From NCBI RefSeq assembly GCF_001522545.3, contig NC_031768.1, positions 10,003,403-10,067,402 on the forward strand: DNA of 64,000 bases, in the 5' to 3' direction. Under the pieces are notes generated by a model. The model was not told the DNA's origin, ran no database searches, and worked only from the letters and a program-made list of their open reading frames with translations. Both the position numbers and the translations under genes were made by a program. This DNA comes from Parus major. Lineage: Eukaryota > Chordata > Aves > Passeriformes > Paridae. Of this stretch, positions 57,201 to 64,000 are shown piece by piece (position 1 is the first letter of the stretch; every line of letters begins with the position of its first letter).

Positions 57201-60200
57201 GTTGTCTTGCAAGTTTCTTCTCTCACAGATTGTTGACTTTATTCATATGTGGCAGAATAAACAGTGGGCAGAAAATTAGTTGGTAGTAACACCAGTGGTG
57301 AAATCTGAATAACTTATAAAAAGGAGTGAATATTTCACTATAATGTTTCAAAGTGATGATTAACCACTAAATCTCATTGAAATCCATGATATTTTAAGAT
57401 ACTCTTCAAAAAAACAAACCTTTCAAGTTTAATCCTAAAACAGTGTGCAATTTTTGGATATTAAAATTGCATGTATTTAAAAAAAAAAGGTAAAAAATAA
57501 CATTAGTGAGGTTAAGGGACAATTATTTCTAAAGCACCACTGCAGAATCTGTTATCATTAAGCCTTGGCAGTCACACAGTATTTTCAGAAAAGTTGTCAG
57601 TTCCTCCTGCTACAGACTATGAATACAGACATGAATCTTCAGTTATAGTGTTTTTCTGAAACAGTTTAACCACTCTTCCAGGGTGTTGAAAATAGTTTTC
57701 CATTGCAGAAAAAAGGGTAGATTTGGATCAATTAATTCAAGTAAGGATCAAAATCAGTTACCAATATATTGAGTTTAATTAAATTACCCTAATGTCTGTT
57801 TTCTAGAATTTTTTTCCCCAGTGTTTTCATTTCAACAGTGTATGAGCGTGTTTGTATCATGGCTCAGCTTAGATTTTCCTGAGCTGACTGAAATTACTCT
57901 GGGTGTAGAGGGCTGAAGGCCTTTACCATTAGAAAACATTTTCTAGATGAACACAGGTGCAGAGCCTACACTATAAATTCTTATCTCATATTTGTCCTAT
58001 TACAATAATTTATCAAGATGCTCAACATTCTTTCTGCAATTATATATGGTGGTCTTTCAACTTCCTCTGTTGGCTGAGCTGTACATGCTGGAAATAGTAA
58101 GACAGAGTATCTTTAGGACAAGAGAACCTCTTGCAATCTCAAAATTATGTGTCTACAATTGTATATACATGCAAAAAAAAATAAGCTTATCAATTTCAGT
58201 AATTTTATTGGTGACACTCACAGCAAACATTCTATTAAAATTTATGATCGTTTTATTACTGAAATATTTAGGCCTGGATTTTGGCCATGCAGAATTGATC
58301 AAATGATAAACAACAGGAGAAACTGTCTTTTTCTTACCAGTTAGACTGTGTTTTGATCAAGAATGACTAAGGAATGTAATTATGCAAAGCTTGTATTTTT
58401 TTTATAAGGTAAGTGATTTAGTCTGAAAAGTTTGATAGTTACTGCAACATGAAAAAGTAGTCACCACCCCTAGTATTTACTTCACTTTTCCAAATGAAAG
58501 ACATTATTCTCTTTAAGATCCTTTAAAGCATTCAGAAATTCAAAATGCCTGTCTCCCAACTGGATAATCACTTCAGGTGAGCAAATATGTGATCAACTTC
58601 TTGGACCAGATTAAGGACTGATAAATTTACATTTGAAATTCAAGACTTCATTTATTTTCAGTCTTTAAGAGCACCTTGCAGTTTTCATTTAATATTTCCC
58701 TGTGGAGCTCTATTTAGTTAGTTTAATAAAACTTTTAATTTAAAATTTTAATAAAATATAAATCTTTTTATTACCATTAAAATGTTTATATATCAAGATT
58801 TTTTTTAAATATAAGTCAAACATTAATTTAAATAAATATATCACCATTAGATAAACACAGGACTTGGTATCCTGATTATCTGTCTGCATCAAAATAGCAT
58901 GGACACTTCAATGGCAATGTGTTACCATTTTTTTCAGTTGTTTTCCACTGTTTTCACAAACACTGGCATTGGAATGAAGTGGTTTTCTTCTCTTAGCCTT
59001 GCTTAAACATTTCTTGGGTTAAATAAACAAGTAATGATTGCCAAGAAGAAGGGGCAAACTAATTCTTCATTTGTTCTAGAACGAGTGGAGAGAGAGAAAT
59101 GAGAGAGAGGAAGGACATTAGAAAAAGCAGGAGAACACCTGCTGGACAGAGGAACTGTACAGTGATGGATGAGTATCCAATTCACCCGTGCACTTTGGGT
59201 CTCTTAAGAACAGGACAGAGGTGATTCTGTGACACCATTTAACTTTTCTGACATTGGCAGAGGCTCCTTTTTTGAACAAATAGCTTTACACAGCATAGCT
59301 AAAGACTGGACTTGTTTTGTCTGTGGTCTGCAAAAAGCATGAGGATGAATGAGGAACCTTGGGAAGGGAATCACAGGCGAATGTTTACATCTATTTTCCA
59401 GCATCCATCAGCCTGGAAATTCCTGTTAGAAAATGTATTCCAAATAGTTTAAGTGTATTTAAATTCCTTTAATTTTCTGTCTGATTTAAGATAAGGTTAT
59501 GGGAAAGATGGGACTATATTCACCGAAGATGGATATTGTCTTTGATATAGCTCAAGAAGAGGTAATTTTATAGATGCATTTTAAAATGCAATTTACCTTC
59601 TCTGTCTAAAATGTATGCATGCAGTGTTGCAGTAATTTAAGTGAAGAAAATCCATAGCATTTTTTATATGTGGTCAAGTTTACTGTGCTATTTTGAGTTT
59701 TTCTAAAGAATATTTTTCTTCCCTCATATTTCTTGTTAATTCTGTACAGTATTCACTCTCATCACTGCAAAGCTATAATATTTTAGCTATAGAATTAAGT
59801 ATAAAAATCCCATATTGTGACAGAATTTTACAGAAAAGATTTTTCTCTGCCATTTTTCATTATCTGTTATAAACCTTAGTGATCTAAATTGCTTTCTCAA
59901 GTTTAAAAGTGAAACTTGATATCTTTACCTTGTCACATAGGAGTGACAACTCTTGCTGCAACATGGAGTAAAGCAGGGTTAGAAATTTGTCTTTAAATTA
60001 AATAGCTATACAAATGTAGTCTTAGCCATGCCACAGGCTTTTGTCTTTGTCTCAGAATGGTTGAGATAGAAACAAGACCAAGGCTTTGTTTAAAAAATCA
60101 TGTACAACATAGCACACAGTGGTCTCTGCTTTCAGATTAAACTGAGCATTATACTACTATATTATTTTCTTCTTTATAATTACCCAGTTATTTGGAAAAC

Positions 60201-60438
60201 AGGGCAGCTAATTACCATCTTATTTTCTCTGCTATAGTATATTATGATTTATTAGTGTAATAAATTACATGGTGTGTATTTTGGTGTCAAAAATTACTTG
60301 GCAATATTATTGCATTAAATAATACGGGAAAATACCTCCTGCAGAGTGTTCTGGCCCTAAGTGACAGTATTTTTTGAAGAGATGATGTTCATCTCTTGTC
60401 TACAATTCAGAATGTCAACATCATTCATGGGTGGAGGG

Positions 60439-60475
60439 TTTTTTTTGTTTGGGTTTTTTGTTTGTTTTTTTTTTT
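60439..60475. repeat. T/G-rich low-complexity tract
   Basis: T runs interrupted by G and GGG in intron 41. Confidence 0.7.
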
Positions 60476-62639
60476 AATGGATGTATCTGAGTATACACAC
60501 AAAGGTAGAGAAGGAAGCAAATTTGTAGATGTACAGTGTGAGTACTCAGTTTTATATTTGGGCATATTTAATTAGCTTTCAGAACTGCTGTATAGACAGC
60601 AATTATGTTCATAGCATTTAATGAAACAAATTTTTTGTCCTGAAGTAACAAAATCAGCCTAAGTGACAAAACTTACTATGTATGGTTGTATCTCTATAAA
60701 TGTAGATTAAAGATGGAAGCACTTTTTAACATTTCTGGAAGGTGTAAGAGTTTAAGGTTTAGGACTTTGCTCTTTGAAGCTGTTAGCATTAATTACGAAT
60801 GTGGTACTTTATTGTTATTTTTAGCTTATTTTCTAAATTATGTCAGCATTATCAACTGATATAGCTGGCATAAATAATCTGGAAAGTTAGCATCACCAAT
60901 CAGCTGTCAATTCCAAAATGATTTAGTCAATTCAGATATCAGTAGTCTGTATTCTAATTTATCTGAACTTTATGGTTCTTGGTGATCACTCAGTAGTTGC
61001 ACATACATACTCCAGACAGCCCTAAAGCATCACTCCCTCAGGCAGCAGAAATACTATTTAAGATTGTGGCACTTCTGTAGATTTAATAAATCATCCATTA
61101 AATAAGTTGGCATTGACCAAAATCTGTTCTTAAGCAGGCTGACTTCCAGCAAATTGTGTCATACTAGTTCTGCCACTATCATCACTGTTTCCTCTATAGC
61201 TTATCATTGTCCAAGAAACATGATTTTGAAATTCTATTTCAAGGAAAAAAAAATAAATTAATTCCTTCTATTCTTTTGGGTATTTCCTGCTGTGTGGCTG
61301 AGTTTATGATACTGGATTAACAAAACCAATAGAGTGTGTCACAAATGGACATTATAGCTACAGGGATATAGGACTGTGTACAAGAGTTTAATTTTCTGAA
61401 GTGTCAAGTAGATATTTACTGAAGTATGAGATGTATAATATCTGTATGTCTTTTAGGTATGAAAAATTACAAAATCAATCCAAGAAATGGCTAACTCCTC
61501 TGGATTTATGTATTCTATAGTTAGCATATAAAAACTTTCAAATATGTTTCGTCTACTGAATGGTAACACATATAAATCAATTACAAAGCTATTTTCCTCT
61601 TAAACCCTTCTAAAATACTAAGCAATAATTTAAAATACTTGTTGAGAATAAGTCTAGGACATAGATTTTGCAGTGTTCGTATTTTTCTCATTCCAAAATG
61701 TATTGTAAGCATTTGCTTATTTTGTGATTTCTAATACTGATAATGGCTATCTCTCTTGGCTCATTGGTACTGTCTCCTTCCAAAATCCTACTGACTGTAC
61801 ATGGTCTGAGCAGTGTTTGGTAAATACTTATGATATAGACTATTTAATGGCTTTAATAATTCCTTTTTTAATGTTGCAAATAAAAAATATGTGGCAGACA
61901 GATTTCTTTGTCAGTTTTGCTCTACTGCAATTATTAAGATTGAGATATGCCATCATTATCAGAAGTAATTAGGATATATGCATAATTTATTTAGAACGAG
62001 AGATATTTTCTATATCTCATTAGTTCCAATTAGTCAATAATGCCATAATGTTAATCTATTTTGTTTTTCTTGTGGACATGGTAACATTGCAGATGTGTTA
62101 TAAGATACACATTACTCTATTTTTAATTCTTTTCTTTCATGAAAAAAATTACTTATATCACACTTACTGAATTGTGCGAGAGTCTTCTGCCCCAGTCTCA
62201 TCATAGTTGAAATAAATTTCTTTTTTTCTTTGCTCAGAAAATAGATGCCAGTGGAAGTCATCAGGTTAAAAATTAACAGCAGAACTGCTGGAATCTGAAT
62301 CATCTTAGCCCCTTATTTCTGTGCTAGTTAGCAGGTATTAGGTAAGGAGGGCTGGGTAAGTTTTCAGATAAGGTGCTTGTAGGTTCAATGTGTAGCTTTA
62401 CTTCAGTTTGAGGAGAGTTCCTGATTAGAAACATTAGTTATCTTAGCCAGAATAAAACAAAAGCATTGTTCAGCTTGTGAACAAGTGAGAAAGGGGTTGC
62501 CAAAGCTGTTCATTTTACTACTTGACCAAGTCTATTTGATGTCTTGGAGGGCTCCAAAGGCATGAGGGTGTGAGGAACACAAAGGAAGTATCAAAATGCT
62601 TTGTCATATTTTTTAAACTATACATTAAAACAAAAACTC

Positions 62640-62720
62640 CAGATAAAAACAAACAAACAAAAAAACCACAATAAAAATGCACCAAAAACCCCCATAACCA
62701 AAAAAAACCACAACAAAGTT
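62640..62720. repeat. A/C-rich low-complexity tract
   Basis: (AAAC)n-like start followed by A runs with CC and CAC interruptions in intron 41. Similar in composition to 27737-27790. Confidence 0.65.
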
Positions 62721-64000
62721 ACAACTATGAATAATCTGGATTTACTGTTTTAAATTAATTGCTATAGCGTTTGTCTGTATCTTTCTTCTCCTCTTCCCAT
62801 GCCCCCACCACATCTAAATAGGAAAACAATTCACTCATCAGGTGTGGCAGAACTGAGGTAATGGGAGGTATCTCATAATTGAAGCCTATACATACAGGAA
62901 ACAGACATTTTCTTCTGGAGAAAACCTTTGCATTTCAATCAAGTTAAGAAAGGAACAAATAAGACAATATAAATGGAATTAATTTCAGACTGGTTGATGC
63001 CTGTTGATGGATAGTTCTCAAAATCAAAGCCTGCAATTTTCTATTGCTACTCCTAGAATCCAAAATTTACTGAAATGATTTCTAATTAATGACATTGTTA
63101 GGAATAGCTTCATTTTTGGCTGGCTTTATTTAATTTTTTGTATAGATCAAGTAGTCATTTTATCACAGAAGAAAAACTGTTAAAGCAGCATTTCTCGGTT
63201 AAGGTATACCTTAGGAGAGAAGTGTTGTGAAGGCATAAGGCACTCTCTGTCCAAGAACAGTGCTGAAAATAGTCAGGTATATTTTTAAAGTCTCTTTTTT
63301 TATATAAGTAACTGATGAAAACAGATACAAGCATTAAACTATATGATTTAAGTGTTGCAATGTGTAGGATTTTGTGGACTGCAACTGCTCTGCAACATGA
63401 GTAGAAAAAAAAGAATCTCATACATGAGGCAATATTTATTTTACTTAAAAATATTATTTTTTCTAAATATTTTAAAGATATTTTATTGTTTCCAAGTGAC
63501 TTTTAAGGTCGTGTCTTCATAGAATTACATAAGGAGTTTATAAATTTTTAATCCTGCATCTAGGATTTACATCTCTCCATAATTGAAAGAGATGCTTCTT
63601 TCTGTACTGTATCACTGGTTTGTGATTGACTAAGGCCATCCAGTCTCATTGTGAGAATTCCATATAATCAGTATCATTTTGATTTTGCTACTTATATGTA
63701 CACCAGCAGGTAAGATATGTTAGCAGCACTGAAGGCAGAATAAATTTCTCTCAATGTTAGCTGATCTCACCACTCACTCACAGTTGGCATAGGATTGAGT
63801 GAATAAAAGCTTTTTTATAAATATGTACTTTGAAGTGGTTATTGACCTCTGATAGCATTTTATCATACTTTTGTGTGTCTAATTGTTTATTTGATATATT
63901 GATGGTGAACATGGGCTAGCAGATACCATGTGATTCACAAGTTTTTTTTGGACTCTGTCAGGTATCAATACCTTTGTCCAGAAGGTGTGTGTTGACTGAT

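Larger units (their letters stand above)
1..64000 (+). other. DMD: Dystrophin gene, internal segment (intron 23 to intron 41)
   Basis: The whole window lies inside one transcription unit read left to right. Eighteen exons encode consecutive, collinear dystrophin rod sequence with no missing or swapped exon and no frameshift or stop. Neither the main muscle or brain promoters nor the C-terminal exons are here. Exon numbers follow human DMD and rest on recognisable protein sequence plus exact agreement of exon lengths (114, 156, 171, 183, 135, 150, 162, 111, 174, 156, 171, 180, 129, 171, 123, 138, 153 and 183 bases). Base composition is AT-rich in the introns and more balanced in the exons. Confidence 0.97.
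54265..64000 (+). other. DMD: Intron 41, 5' part (at least 9736 bases)
   Basis: AT-rich non-coding sequence that runs off the window. No exon 42 sequence was found. It contains the longest open frame of the window (55362-55739 +, no ATG at its start), T/G-rich and A-rich tracts, and three acceptor/donor junctions that resemble recursive splice sites (58408/58409, 61456/61457 and 63707/63708). No transposon was recognised across nearly 10 kb, in contrast to introns 29, 30 and 34. Confidence 0.85.

Noticed and set aside
54265..64000. Search for exon 42
   Set aside because: No sequence resembling the conserved start of exon 42 was found, so it must lie beyond 64000.
1..64000. tRNA, rRNA, microRNA, CRISPR array, operon or bacterial system
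   Set aside because: No tRNA-like fold with A/B boxes, no regularly spaced repeats and no tightly packed long open frames. The whole window is explained as one vertebrate gene.

Overview
This window is an internal piece of one very large vertebrate gene, dystrophin (DMD), read on the + strand. Eighteen consecutive coding exons, equivalent to human exons 24 to 41, lie between position 1121 and position 54264. Together they hold 2760 coding bases (920 codons), equivalent to about residues 1055-1974 of full-length human dystrophin. Every exon has an AG acceptor and a GT donor, starts and ends on a codon boundary (phase 0), and has exactly the length of its human counterpart. The window starts inside intron 23 and ends inside intron 41. 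No promoter, first exon, last exon or other gene was recognised.

The organism looks like a bird, probably a songbird. The protein is highly similar to mammalian dystrophin but clearly not mammalian. The interspersed repeats are avian: CR1 LINE fragments (about 4219-4285, 23450-23613 and 34626-35110) and a decayed solo LTR of an avian endogenous retrovirus type (about 9978-10412). The songbird call rests on the resemblance of the CR1 and LTR variants to passerine ones and is an inference. In birds DMD is autosomal (chromosome 1 in chicken). No mammalian SINE (Alu, MIR, B1) was recognised.

Layout: 1-1120 is the end of intron 23. 1121-9842 is a compact stretch with exons 24-29 (spectrin repeats R7-R9). 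9843-17222 is intron 29, which carries the retinal Dp260 promoter in mammals. 17223-33216 holds exons 30-34 separated by larger introns (R10-R12). 33217-42187 is the 9 kb intron 34 with the largest CR1 copy. 42188-54264 holds exons 35-41 (R12-R15). 54265-64000 is the open-ended start of intron 41.

All the coding sequence belongs to the central rod. This is a chain of three-helix spectrin-like repeats linking the N-terminal actin-binding domain to the C-terminal dystroglycan-binding region under the muscle membrane. The basic repeats from R11 onward form the second actin-binding region. No CRISPR array, operon, prokaryotic system, tRNA or rRNA gene was recognised. The non-coding observations are repeats, hairpins, possible recursive or decoy splice sites and a possible retina-related duplication. 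All of these are modest leads, not established elements.
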